NCBI GenBank assembly: GCA_029747585.1
Contig: JAPEVF010000029.1
Location: 107,930 to 171,929, forward strand
Direction of reading: 5' to 3'
DNA from: Pleurotus djamor
Taxonomy: Eukaryota; Basidiomycota; Agaricomycetes; Agaricales; Pleurotaceae
Length of the DNA: 64,000 nucleotides
This document shows, in pieces, positions 1 through 10,255 of the stretch. The translations under genes and the position numbers were made by a program. Position 1 is the first letter of the stretch. The number at the start of each line of letters is the position of its first letter. The notes beneath the pieces were generated by a model. It was not told the DNA's origin. It searched no databases and was given only the letters and a program-made list of their open reading frames with translations.

Positions 1-1997
1 TCTTTAGAGTAAGTCTACTCTTCCTATATCCTCNAATGATGANNANCTCACTCTCTACGTATAGGCTGTACAAGCGTCGCCTCGAGCAGGCCCAAAACGA
101 GATCTACAGGGCTCAAGAGGTGCTCAAAGTGGTTGACATGCAAAGGCATGAAGCAGAGAAGATGGCTGCGAAAGACAGAAGNACNGCTCATAAGNTACGN
201 GAGCANAANCTTGTGTTTCTAGCCAGAGAGGAGGGCAGGAAGATTGGTCTNAAAGAAGGATTNAGTCGAGGTCGAGACATGGGATTCCATGAAGGGTATA
301 CTCGAGGACAATCGACCAGGAGATATGAAGACGAAGAGGACGAATCATACTATGATGATTCGGGGGACACTGGCACGATTTCACCTTTATCTGATTCAGA
401 TGATGTGCCGACTCCCCCGCNACCCCCTCCTCGAGAACCTCCCCGTCGTGCCCCCTCCGAGCCTCCAACACCAATTCCTCCCCCTCCCCCTTCAACGAGC
501 GGTGGACGCCGCCGCACTGAAGTGCCACCTGACGGGATCCCTCTGAGCGATCGAAATTCATACATCCATCTACCTCCTCCGCATGAACTCAGTCGACCTC
601 CTACAATGCACGGAACCCCGCGGGATGACCCCCCTCTTCATGTTCCTGCTCCTAGTAGTGCTCGTTCTCGGCGCTCTATGCGCTCTATGCGCTCTCTAGA
701 TCACATTCGCCGTTCATCACCAGAGTCGAACTCAACATCGTTCTCCCAATTCGAAATGGTCAATGCCCCAACGGGTCACAGCCCGATGAGCATCATCCCT
801 GAAGTCCTCAGTGCCAACGCGAGTCCCAATCCTCATCCAGACGCCTCTATAGTGAGTATAAGTTCCATGTTCATCATTCTTTCATGACTGAATATTCCGT
901 TTGCAGAGTCCACCCACCATCGCTATTACTCAAGCGGGTCCATCCCCTCGAACAGCCATGGCAAATTTAGAGGCGTTGGAAGCCCTCGCTACGAAAGGTG
1001 TCTACACTAGAACACGATCATCTTCAAGTTCTTCTGATTCTTCCAGACACTCGAAGCCCCCTTCAGCAAGACGTCAGAGCCAGGGCTCAATGAACACCAT
1101 CCCGGACATCAACATTGAACCGCCAGTGCGTTTTTTCCCTTCGAAAGTACTATGAATACGCTTAACTCTGTGTGTTAGTCTCGGCCTCCATCTCTGAACA
1201 CTCGCTCTAGCTCTGATGCTCCCCCACCTCGTCGCATGGGCGATTTCCTCAGTCCTGAAGATGCTCATCGAATACGCGCTCTTCCCCCAGACTCGTCACA
1301 AGAACCAGCTCCTCCGCCAGCTCCTCCGAGCGTACCTGAACCTTCCACAACTCCAATCATCCTCCCCGACGGTCGTTTGCCCGTAGGATTCGTTCCCTCT
1401 TCATTTACTCCTGCTCCGTCCCAGGGACAGCATCTACCACCATCGTTCGAAACAATGCCCGGTGGAATGGGCGATGCTGTAATCCCCGATCGTTCACTCT
1501 TCGGTGGTGATGCTGACGACTCAATGTCCTCATCTGATCAATCTTCTGGTTTGGGCAGCGATGATAACTCCCTGACGACTCCGCCGCAACGTTCGCGAAG
1601 CCCTTTGACTAGTTACACTGGAACTTCTCGATTCACTGGCGCAGGTGTCCCATTGCCTGCTTCAACCATCGCTGGAACGCCCTCGCAGGCACCCCATTCT
1701 CCGTTAACCAGCTATACCGGTGTATCTCGAGGTGCTGCCGGGGTACCGTTGCCTCCCTCAACCATTGTTGGAACACCCTCTCAAGCACCCCATTCTCCAT
1801 TGACTAGCTACACTGGTGTATCACGGACCGCTGCCGGAGTGCCTTTGCCCCCTTCCACCGTCAGTGGGACACCAAGATCAGCAGCAACATATCTCTATGC
1901 AACGCCTGACCCAGCGGGACCCCCAGCCCCGATCCAAGCCGTTAGGAAAGCGTCTTCCAAGGCATCATCCGCTCGGTCAGGTCGCAGCCGCAAATAA
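1..1997 (+). CDS. Coiled-coil, proline-rich protein (5' end outside window)
   Basis: I do not recognise a function; similar coiled-coil/proline-rich proteins are common in basidiomycetes. A probable intron (GTAAGT at 9, acceptor at 64) opens into an exon at 65-851, then 907-1125 and 1179-1997; both internal junctions keep phase 0. The first coding stretch is a charged helix (roughly 60 residues, heptad-like, RRLEQAQNE...AEKMAAKDR), followed by a Gly/Arg-rich segment, an acidic stretch and a long Pro/Ser-rich disordered region. Three imperfect ~33-residue repeats beginning SPLTSYTG lie at about 1599-1870. The protein ends in a basic Ser/Arg tail (GRSRK). There is no signal peptide or membrane segment in the visible part. 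Several Ns fall in the coiled coil, so its exact frame there is unproven. Inferred to be a cytoplasmic or cytoskeletal structural protein. Confidence 0.7.
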
Positions 1998-2745
1998 CTC
2001 ACGAAACTACATCCACTCTTTTGATCATTTAACACGCCAAATTTCTCACATTTCAACTTTCATAGGACTCCCTTCATCTTGACCAATGTATCATACATAT
2101 CACTTATGTCGAACATTTGCGGTATTTAGACTCAATCATATTCTGGCTGCGCAATGAATCTACGATGCTCAACTCATTCCCACTTACTGGTACTCCATTA
2201 GCGATAGTCACTGGAGCCACCGTCAGGCTTGGGTGTCTCTACAGCAAATAGAGGTCAGGCATTTGACTTTACCGGTCGGGTATGACAGATAAAACCACAT
2301 ACCGGGGGTTGGTTCACACACTTTCAATGGATTTGATTGATTGTATCCCAACCCGTGGGTGTGGGTGCCACGGGAAGACGTTCCATGTTGTTGGATCGAA
2401 TAGAGCGCAGCACCAATGTACCGCCAGCGCTGATAGATTCGAAAAGACAGTATGAACGACGGGGGACGAGACCCGAGTGGGAGAGTGGGACTTGATTTGC
2501 TCTAACGAAACCATGGAACTGGATATGCCGATGCATACCTGGCTCCCCCAGGTCTCTCATGAACTTGCTTTCAACTGCGGATAAGCATTTCACGTCATGA
2601 CGAAGAGATGTGTTTCTCAGTAGCCTCGATGAACACAGCTTATTTTTGCTGGACTTGGTTGATGCTTCTCATGGATGCGAGTAGCCATTAACTCCTCTAG
2701 TCAAGGAGGACCAACCTGGAAAACCAAAAATAAGTGACATGAAGG
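1998..2745. other. Intergenic, no convincing gene
   Basis: This holds the 3' flank of the proline-rich gene and the upstream region of the secreted-protein gene. A minus-strand open stretch at 2324-2593 has no family resemblance and no convincing splice pattern. Confidence 0.5.
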
Positions 2746-2752
2746 TATAAAT
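2746..2752 (+). promoter_or_regulatory. TATA box (TATAAAT) of the small secreted protein gene
   Basis: TATAAAT stands 84 bp upstream of the ATG at 2836, a normal distance for a fungal core promoter. The sequence between it and the ATG is C/T-rich, as is usual for basidiomycete transcription start regions. Confidence 0.5.
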
Positions 2753-2835
2753 GCCGTCAGGATGGCAGACGAACGGTAGCCAGAAGCTCCTACCCACTCG
2801 CACCTTTACCCTTGTACATATACCTCAACCCCGAA

Positions 2836-3370
2836 ATGCGCTTCGTTCAAGCCATCGCCATGCTCTGTGCGGTCGGCGCTGTCGGCGCTGGCGTAGCAAG
2901 ACGACAAGGTCAGTACCATGTCCTTGGGCAACACCAAGAGTTTGGTTCCCAAATCACTGGATACTAATGAATTTGTCCTTACCAGGTGTCGATGACTTCA
3001 GCTCGGAGTCAGCTCATTCAACGGAGTCGGTTCACCGACATGAGGGACGTAGCCGCGATGGGTCTTCCTCAGATGACCACCCTCATACTGAGAGTCACCA
3101 TGGTCAAGATGACAGTAGCAGTGAGTGGAATGATATGAGGAGACGAATGTTGCTCATGCTTTTATTGAAGCTATCCTGGCTACGTCCACTGCGTCGGTCC
3201 CTACAAGCTCTTCGGCCATCAGTGGAGCCTCCGCTCCTGCTGTAGCTCAGAACACGGCTCCAGTCGGGCAGATCAACACGAATGGCGCGTCCCAGAAGCC
3301 TCTGTTCAACGCTGTGGGCGCGTTCGCTGCGCTGATGGGAGGCGCACTTGTTGCAGGCGTTGGGCTCTGA
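2836..3370 (+). CDS. Small secreted, Ser/His-rich, probably GPI-anchored protein
   Basis: Three exons (2836-2908, 2986-3120, 3171-3370) splice to 135 codons plus stop, with canonical GT..AG introns of 77 and 50 bp. The N-terminus is a classic signal peptide: MRFVQ, then a hydrophobic run ending in GAGVA, then RRQ. The middle is hydrophilic and very rich in Ser, His, Asp and Glu, with no cysteine, so it looks disordered and likely glycosylated. The C-terminus has a small-residue site (TNGAS), a short spacer and a hydrophobic tail ending GGALVAGVGL, the layout of a GPI-attachment signal. No individual exon is long enough to stand out, so it is easily missed. Family unknown. Likely placed at the plasma membrane or in the cell wall; the His/Asp clusters could bind metal, but this is only inference. 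Confidence 0.75.
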
Positions 3371-3530
3371 GAGTGGGACGTAACTCGNGAACAGACTCCA
3401 TGAACTCTATTGAACACTAGTTTTCGACGCAGGACTACATATATGGACTATATACTCTGTCAGCAGACGATGCCAAGGCGAGGACACTTGTACGAACCGT
3501 GTAGATGACTTGTAATGTAATGCAACGGCT

Positions 3531-4835
3531 CTAATCTCTGCGCCTCCGACTTGAATCAGCCGAGCGGTCGCGACGCGATTCGCGTCGGTCTGACCGCCTG
3601 TAATCGTCTCGGTCGTAATCTCGATCTCGATGACTAGATCGTCTATCATAGTCATGGCGGTCAGACCGCCTGCTAGGAGATCTAGAGTTTCTCCTGGAAC
3701 TATCGCCACGTCTTGAGGACTCATCTCTATCCCTATCCCGCCTGGCTTCTCTGGATTCCGAGGTACCCTCCTTTTCTTTCTTGACGATGGGAACGTACCT
3801 CTTCTCAGGTCGTTTGCTCCCCCCTTTCTTGCGAGAGCCGTCGTCGAAGACTTCTTTCTCCTTAGCACCAATGCCCAGCAATGCTGGCCGGGCCTGAGGA
3901 AGGTAAGGTTCCACAGGGCCTTTCCCCTTCTTCGAAGCCGCCGTTCCTTCTTTCCATCCCATCCCACGTAGAAGTGCAGCTCCGAACTGGGCCACGGGAA
4001 CTCGCTCGTAGTCGTTCAGAGTGGCTGACTCGGGGAGCTCGACGACGTCTTGCTTGTACGCATCGTCTTCGGAAACAGGAATGACATCATTTTTGCGTTG
4101 ATTATCTTCAGAGCCGTTAACGCCAGCAAGTATTGCTCGCAGAGCCTTTTGGTCCTCCGTTTCCTCTTCAACCTCCATTTTTACATCGGTGTCTCGCTCC
4201 TCCTCTTTGACCTCCACTCTGGCCTCAACATCAGTCTTCCTCTTCTTCGTCTGAAGCCCCACGAGAACAGGACCAGAATTGATCGTATCTCGTGTACCCA
4301 GGCCTCCGACACTACCGTCAGCCCCCGTTTGGGCAGCACCGGCCGTAGGCACAAACTGGTTGGTAGTCCGACGTTTTCGAGCAAGATCTCTCCAGTCGCG
4401 GTTCTTCAAGGCGGGGATCACGAGTGGGCCTTCAGGTTTCTTCTTTGGTGTTACCCTACACGTAGAATTGCCATGGTCCAAGGCTTCTGTGAGTTGAATT
4501 GGGTATGTAGGAGATAAGTGCCGAAATACACACCGCTGCACGCCAAACTGGTCAAACCCAGAGACTAGCTCGTCTTGAATATTATCGTCCTCTTCATCAC
4601 TAGAATCTTGCTCGTTGTAGTATACGACCGCCTTGTCTTTGGGTTTGGGTGACGATGTTGTGCTGCGAGCCAAAGGACTTCCAGGGTTCGAGTCATTGAG
4701 GTTTGTGAGATGGCGAGGGAGAGAAGGGACTTTAAATGAAGATCCACTATCAGACTCTGGACCAGAAGAAGGGGCCCTCGAGACGGGCGTCGGGCGTCTG
4801 ACTGTGAAGGAGACTTTCTGCGGTGTACCAGACAT
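3531..4835 (-). CDS. SPP2: Pre-mRNA splicing factor Spp2 (G-patch protein)
   Basis: Two exons (4835-4534 and 4455-3531) give 408 residues. The 78-bp intron leaves the frame open if unspliced, but its removal joins FGVQR directly to VTPKKKPEG as expected for the family. Diagnostic blocks are GPLVIPALKNRDWR near residue 120, and the Spp2/G-patch core VAQFGAALLRGMGWKEG in the second half. The C-terminus is a long Arg/Ser/Asp-rich (RS/RD) tail, typical of spliceosomal proteins. In yeast, Spp2 activates the DEAH helicase Prp2 through the G-patch before the first splicing step; the human relative is GPKOW. It acts in the nucleus. It is divergent from ISA2, with only 107 bp between the two start codons. 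Confidence 0.88.
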   Translation of the reverse strand: MSGTPQKVSFTVRRPTPVSRAPSSGPESDSGSSFKVPSLPRHLTNLNDSNPGSPLARSTTSSPKPKDKAVVYYNEQDSSDEEDDNIQDELVSGFDQFGVQRCVFRHLSPTYPIQLTEALDHGNSTCRVTPKKKPEGPLVIPALKNRDWRDLARKRRTTNQFVPTAGAAQTGADGSVGGLGTRDTINSGPVLVGLQTKKRKTDVEARVEVKEEERDTDVKMEVEEETEDQKALRAILAGVNGSEDNQRKNDVIPVSEDDAYKQDVVELPESATLNDYERVPVAQFGAALLRGMGWKEGTAASKKGKGPVEPYLPQARPALLGIGAKEKEVFDDGSRKKGGSKRPEKRYVPIVKKEKEGTSESREARRDRDRDESSRRGDSSRRNSRSPSRRSDRHDYDRRSSHRDRDYDRDDYRRSDRRESRRDRSADSSRRRRD

Positions 4836-4942
4836 TGTCGTGGTCGTTGTTGGACAAGTATTAGGCGCCCGTGTAATCTGGTGGCATTACGTCAGCACAT
4901 CCGAGAGTAATTCGCGCGATGTGATTCAGTCCGCGACCACAA
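4836..4942. promoter_or_regulatory. Bidirectional promoter between SPP2 and ISA2
   Basis: Only 107 bp separates two divergent ATGs, so both 5' leaders and core promoters must fit in or overlap this stretch. No TATA box is visible, which suits housekeeping genes. Confidence 0.55.
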
Positions 4943-5672
4943 ATGTCGTTGCCCGCACTTCGTTCTTCAACTCGTTCGCTCTCTCGCTGGACTCCCACTT
5001 TGCAGGCATGGACGACGCGGCGCTGCGTATCTACCTCACACATTCGCCGCTTTCGACCGACGACGTTGCGGAGGGCCGGAATCTCAGAGCAGCCACCAGC
5101 ACATCCCACAGTTCTACGTTCTTCGCCGACACAGAAGGACATTGAAGAGCAGGAACTGGATGTCGAACTTATGCCTGCGAAAGATGTCCGAATAAGCATC
5201 ACGGATCGTGCTGCAGAGGTACCGTACTTCACCGCGTCTTCCGTCAGTTTCCTAATCTCAATACGCACTGTACACCTAGCAATTGCGTGCCATTGCTACC
5301 CGGCAACATGATCCCAATTCTGCATTGCGTGTCATTGTTGAATCGGGTGGATGCCATGGGTACCAATACAAACTTGAGCTTGCGACTTCACGAGCCCCAG
5401 AGGACTAGTGCGTTCTACCGTGTGGTCATTCTTCTTGGTCAGCTTTCCTAATTTCGTCGTTTAGCCATTTCGAGCACCCAACGATCAAACCTTCCAATGT
5501 TCTTGTGGATGCTGTGTCACTGTCGCTTCTGAATGGGTCTTCCATCGACTTTGCTACCGAACTCATAGGGAGTAGTTTCAGAGTACTTGACAACCCACAT
5601 GCGAAAGGAAGCGGCTGCGGCTGTGGGGTTAGTTGGGAGTTAAACTTGGAAGACGTTCAGCCTGGAAGATGA
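4943..5672 (+). CDS. ISA2: Mitochondrial iron-sulfur assembly protein Isa2
   Basis: Three exons (4943-5218, 5280-5407, 5465-5672) give 203 residues. The N-terminus is rich in Arg, Ser and Thr and lacks acidic residues, as in a mitochondrial presequence. The A-type Fe-S domain follows: the start strand (VRISITDRAAEQLRAIA), then GGCHGYQYK with the first conserved Cys, FEHPTIKPSNVLVDAVSL, and the C-terminal GSGCGCGVSWE with the C-x-C pair. These three cysteines bind iron or the cluster. GCHGYQY is closer to Isa2 than to Isa1. Isa1/Isa2 act late in mitochondrial maturation of 4Fe-4S proteins such as aconitase and lipoate synthase. The phase-2 second intron interrupts what would otherwise be a premature TAG at 5406. 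Confidence 0.9.
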
Positions 5673-5949
5673 TCGCCCTCGAATGATACCAGGGCATTTA
5701 TCGGTCTCCGTCAACAGCCTCTACTCCAGTCTCCATATCCCATTGCCAGATAGATTAACGATCAACGTATGTGCTGTATTATAGGTATGATAAGCATCAA
5801 ATGGTTCCCACCACTCATCCTGTCCGATCTTTAGTCAACGCGTGAGCCCCAAGGACTAGGTGCCTTTGTCGTCGGGTGCATAGGCGCGAACTGCCAGCAT
5901 CTAGAAGGAGCAGGTTTCCTCAGCTCGGCGTCTCTGAGTAACATCACTC
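5673..5949. other. 3' flank of ISA2
   Basis: The 3' ends of ISA2 and of a possible minus-strand gene meet here. No gene or clear terminator motif is visible. Confidence 0.4.
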
Positions 5950-7430
5950 TAGACTTACGCGGAATTCTTCTTCACAAGCTCTGGTAAAGCGGCGAGAGCC
6001 TCGGGTGGAATACAAGGCCAGTGCTTAGACGTGGCTGTGTCGTGGTGAGAAATGATGTACCTATCGTTAACCTCTCGGTGAGTTTGTCCGTTGAATGAAT
6101 GGATCTGTCTCACGGAATAAGCGCTTCTACACCAGCTTGTTGGCCAAACCAGGTCATGTTATCTATCCAAGGATATTTTTAGAGGATCCTGGTTGCGTGG
6201 CTATCGCGGAGCGAATGGTCGCCGACACTCACCGAACATCATTTTGTTCAGTGCCTCTTCAGAAAATTGTTCAGCAAGCTTCTTACTGTCGATGGCAGCC
6301 ACCTATCATTTACGTGAAGCTACAGCATGATCAGGATCTGCTTTGGTACTCGCCTGCTTTCGCATCTGCTCCATCATACGTGGTCCGAAGGCTAACTGTG
6401 CTTGAAATGCCGAGGCTGAGTAACCTTCGGGAGACTGGCGCCAGTGAACAAGAGCTCTCCTCCGAGAGAAATGGCGCGTATTACTCACCTTCCTCAACGT
6501 CTCAATCATCGCTTGGAGCTTCTTCACCTCGCCGACGATCCCGTCTGTGGGCGGGTTACAAGCATTCCCAAGCACACTCTGTATGGTCTTCCCGTTCTCG
6601 CTCGCTGTCGTGAAAAACAGGATATCGCCTTGGTGGGACTCCGTCAGCGAAGCTTACGCTCGTGTCTATGAAAAGCGCCATCACCTTCGATATGGAGTAG
6701 CAAGAAAGCACTGGTCAAACCGGCATAGTCTAAAAATGGCACGAAGGCTGAACGAGAAGCTTCCACCGCTGGAGCGACCTTGTGAAGAGTGTTCAGCGCC
6801 TGTGCAAAGACGTTCTACGAAAGTCCTATCAGTCGGCCACTGCGGGAGTTTCCTTGCACCGACACCAACCTTCATGAATGCCATCTCTAATTTGAGACGC
6901 TCTCTGCTACTAAAGTGGCTAGATGAATACTTGGCTGCTCAGAGGAAAATGATGAAGAAGATGCGACCTACTCCATTGTAGCAATTTGTTCTGGCTTCGT
7001 CGGCAGTGCTTGAAGTGGATACGACATTTCGAAGAGACTTGGAATCTGTTGTCGTGGGTGGCTACTAGGAACAGGAATGATGATGTACTGGTAAGAGTCT
7101 CTCGCAGCCACAGCTGGCTCTAAATACTGACGCAGGATCCTTTGTACTCTGAACAAAGAGGCCACACATCGTGTTCTTTCATAGGCCTTTGTCGCATGGA
7201 TGAAAGGGATCAGGGCTTCAGGGAATTTTCTCCTGTCAATTTCAGGGGAATTCGAGGACTCCGACGAGCGAGGACCCTGGCCTTTCTCAGCGTCTTTTGG
7301 TCGCCAAACATAGCCCCCTTGTGGTTTTCCAGAAACTCAAAGCGATGACTCAACTTGCACTGCCCACCTGGTGTCAACGTATCTATCAACGTAGATTGAC
7401 TCACAGCTCCTCTAATCGCAAGCGCTCAGG
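5950..7430 (-). CDS. Unresolved minus-strand multi-exon gene(s), unknown function
   Basis: Coding-like segments on the minus strand are separated by good splice signals, but I could not build one uninterrupted model. The best chain starts at an ATG at 6884 (exon 6884-6870), then 6814-6658 (includes ALNTLHKVAPAVEASRSAF), then 6604-6489 (ending GEVKKLQAMIETLRK). Further segments read FGPRMMEQMRKQA (about 6420-6365), IDSKKLAEQFSEEALNKMMF (about 6290-6230) and HDTATSKHWPCIPPEALAAL (about 6055-5970). Upstream, 7405-6979 reads PEIDRRKFPEALIPFIHATK and on to a stop, perhaps an N-terminal part or a separate gene. The chain is mostly amphipathic helix, and I recognise no family. The phases of the later segments do not fit together, so the gene may be decayed or contain a sequencing error. 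Confidence 0.35.
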
Positions 7431-7598
7431 CATCACGAGCTGTGCGCTACCGAATGCTAGCAGTATCGGAGCGCAGTATATAATGTCATTGGGAAATGGC
7501 TGATCCTGACCAACAGTCACCGACAGCTCGATCACCCCCACACTACACTCAGTGATCTACAATCCACTGCAACACCAAGAAACACGTCAATAGCAACA
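7431..7598. promoter_or_regulatory. Probable divergent promoter with TATATA on the minus strand
   Basis: A TATATA element near 7478-7483 reads on the minus strand about 60 bp upstream of the minus-strand coding segments. On the plus side a C/A-rich leader precedes the DUF6699 start at 7599. Confidence 0.35.
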
Positions 7599-8240
7599 AT
7601 GCCGGGACCATTAAAGCACGTCCACTTCGACATCCCCCCTACCCCCTCTCCAACCTACTCTTGGACATCGCTCCCTTCCTCGAGTGGTCTCCAAACACCA
7701 CCATCCCTCATGCATTTCGGCTCACCATACAACACCAAGCCGCTTCCAAACATGCCCGTACAACTGCACCCAACATTGTGCTACTCCCTCGCCCCACCCC
7801 TCAACTACAACATCTCATGTCACCCATCGACTGTTACCCCAGCTCACCCGTCTCTACCAAACACCGTGCTTAACGAAGCCGCAACACGTCCACCATTACC
7901 CTTCATCAGCATCGTCTGCAAACACATTCCATGGAGACTCGATGTCCGGTCCTCAAATGGATCCTTCGTCACAGTATCTGATGTATTCAATGGTCTATAT
8001 CATGCTTTGCGTCTGGGCGCGACGAAAGCCGAGTTTGACCAACTACCGCCAACGTCCCAGAATCGCGTCAGCACCGCGTACAACCTACGCTATTCACGCA
8101 TTCTCAGTGTCCATGATCGCGAATTAGAGAAGCAGAAGGGGCTCAAGCGGATTGACTTCTTTGGCGAACATCATCGGTTCATGGGGCTTTCTCCAGCTCC
8201 CCACATTGGATCGAATGTTTGGATCATGCACGTCTCATGA
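7599..8240 (+). CDS. DUF6699 domain protein
   Basis: Single exon of 213 residues. The start MPGPLKHVHF followed by a Pro/Ser/Thr-rich region is typical for this Agaricomycete family. The C-terminal half carries the DUF6699 fold: PPLPFISIVCKHIPWRLDV, then the DVFNGLYHALR helix, the RRID-like KRIDFF strand and the closing FMGLSPAP and NVWIMHVS. The family is widespread and expanded in mushroom-forming fungi; no biochemical function is known. There is no signal peptide, so it is expected in the cytoplasm or nucleus. The intronless structure contrasts with its neighbours. Confidence 0.85.
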   Translation: MPGPLKHVHFDIPPTPSPTYSWTSLPSSSGLQTPPSLMHFGSPYNTKPLPNMPVQLHPTLCYSLAPPLNYNISCHPSTVTPAHPSLPNTVLNEAATRPPLPFISIVCKHIPWRLDVRSSNGSFVTVSDVFNGLYHALRLGATKAEFDQLPPTSQNRVSTAYNLRYSRILSVHDRELEKQKGLKRIDFFGEHHRFMGLSPAPHIGSNVWIMHVS

Positions 8241-9169
8241 AGGATTTCCCCATTCGTCCGCTATATACCCCTTTATTCCCCATACCCTGCCTTCGGGCAA
8301 AAAATCCAACCGTACCAAAACCCGACGACTCTTAATGTACTCACGCAAAAATACGAGGTCTTACTTACTTCTGCTTTCACTTCTCCACCCCTGTCTCGCG
8401 ATGGTCTTGATATATGCAGAACTCTGTTTTATCTTATCCCGTATTATGATACAACCGCCGTATTACATCCGATTGATTTGCTTCTCCTGCTAAAGCCTAA
8501 GATGAACGTCGAGTGGGAAAACATACATGGAGGCGCCAAGGCTAGATGCCTCATATCCGTCAAAGCACCATCTGGATTCTTCAGTGGCCGTCAGTGTCGC
8601 ATCAGCGTGTACCAAAATATGTACACTTCGTAAGATGATAGTTTCACCGTGGCCAGGGGTCGGCCAGCTGACTATGTGCGCTCGTAGCGATATAGACGGA
8701 TGCAAGGCACTCTGGGGCTTGTCCAAATTGTGTGATTGGAGGATCTGACACTTCATCTCATGGCAGCAACGTTAATACCCCGTATCGATCAACGGAACGG
8801 CTTGCACGGGCCGGACATTCTATAAATAGAATACCAGGGCTGAAAAGTATTTATGATGCTTGCTGACTAGTGTCCGAATTTCAATCCATGGGGACCAGAA
8901 CATACGGAGTGATGAGCCTATCATTGTGCTATCGAATAACGTGGATATGTGTAAATAAGTGTACGCATCGGGGAAATAAGTCAAAAACAGCGAAGAGAAG
9001 CTATGAGCTCGACCGAGGCCGAATAATGGGATGGGATGGTAGGTAAGGGCAGGAGAGCTGAGCGCTGGACGACAAAACAAGAGAAGTAGCGATACGGTGT
9101 AGTCGAAAGACAAACAGGTGAATAACTACCTGATAGTGTTCAGTGGGTGAGCTTCGATAACGAGAGTTC
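8241..9169. other. Convergent intergenic region
   Basis: The 3' flanks of the DUF6699 gene (plus) and RHO2 (minus) meet here. Short open stretches on both strands show no family resemblance or signal sequence. Confidence 0.5.
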
Positions 9170-10255
9170 TCATGAGATCACACAGCACTTCCATCCTTGA
9201 TTCACTTCTTCCTGAACACCGCTTCTCCCACTGCTCCGTCTGCGATGATGTCTTGCTTCGGGAGTGGGAACGTGGCCGTTGGCGGGTACTCCGTCGCGCA
9301 TCAGCATGCTTGCCCTCGTCGCAGCTTCGAAGACCTCGTCGACACCTTCAATTTTGAGAGCAGAACACTCCTTGTACGCACGTGCGCCGATAATTTGGGC
9401 GACACGTTCACCTTGATCCCGTGTGACCCAAGGACAGGGATTATCGGACGTATTTGGATGGGAAGCAGAAGGTCGGAGGTCGGCCTTGCAGCCAACGAGG
9501 ATGACAGGGATGGTAGGTCCACAGATGGACCGTACTTCTTCAATCCACTAGGGGAAACAGTAGGATTCAGCACGAAGTAAGGCTTGTCGGAAATGATGAG
9601 GAGATAGAAGAGGTAGTTTCTTACCTTCGTGGTAACGTTCTCTAATGAGTCGGGTGTGTCAAGGGAGAATGCGATAAGAATGACATGGGATTTCGAGTAA
9701 GACATGGGTCGTAATCGCTTGAGAAAGATGTATCAGTAGATAGTATAATGAAATGAGCCCGAGGACGTACTTCGTATTCTTCCTGACCACTTCAGATGAT
9801 GTGAGCATGAACTCGAAGGCATTCGAGGGAAACAAACTCACGCTGTATCCCATAATGCCAGCTGTACGGGCTTGTCATCCAATCTGATCTCAGCAACATA
9901 ATTGTCAAACACGGCTATGAGGCGTGTTAGTAATTAAGCCTGCCAAGGGCCCTAAAGTAAAGTCTTACTCGGTTGCTGCATTCCGACATCAGGATAGCAC
10001 AACAGCAGAGGCTTTGGAGACGACTCACATATTCTTTTGGAAATTCACCTAGAGCAAACGAGCACAGCAGCGATGTCTTCCCGCAAGCACCTATATTGGG
10101 AGAGCGCCTTCAGCAATGACAACTGGCAAATTTGGACGAAGACGCGCCATCTCCAACGATAACGAGTTTCCTGCGAATCTGGAAGGCAAAAGGCCGACAC
10201 AGTTAGCTGGAGAGCGTCGAGAACACGGGTCACGTACAGCGTTCTGTGAAGTCAT
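9170..10255 (-). CDS. RHO2: Rho-family GTPase, Rho2 type
   Basis: Eight exons give 226 residues: 10255-10238, 10178-10148, 10090-10029, 9975-9969, 9914-9842, 9789-9771, 9717-9625, 9547-9170. GTPase motifs are complete: P-loop GDGACGKTS, switch I PTVFDNYV, switch II WDTAGQEEYE, the GCKAD nucleotide motif and ECSAL. The protein ends CCVIS, a CAAX prenylation box preceded by a second Cys for palmitoylation. YSKSHVILIAFSLDTPDSLE and VRSICGP point to Rho2 (Aspergillus RhoB) rather than Rho1 or Cdc42. An insert SASHPNTSDNPCPW follows GCKADLRP. Rho2 controls cell-wall alpha-glucan synthesis and cell integrity at the plasma membrane. Two oddities: exon 4 is only 7 nt, and frame continuity through DGACGKT needs a GC..AG intron at 10147-10091. 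Confidence 0.9.

Noticed and set aside
2324..2593. 89-residue minus-strand open frame upstream of the secreted-protein gene
   Set aside because: No recognisable family. Adjacent donor and acceptor signals do not join it to other coding sequence.
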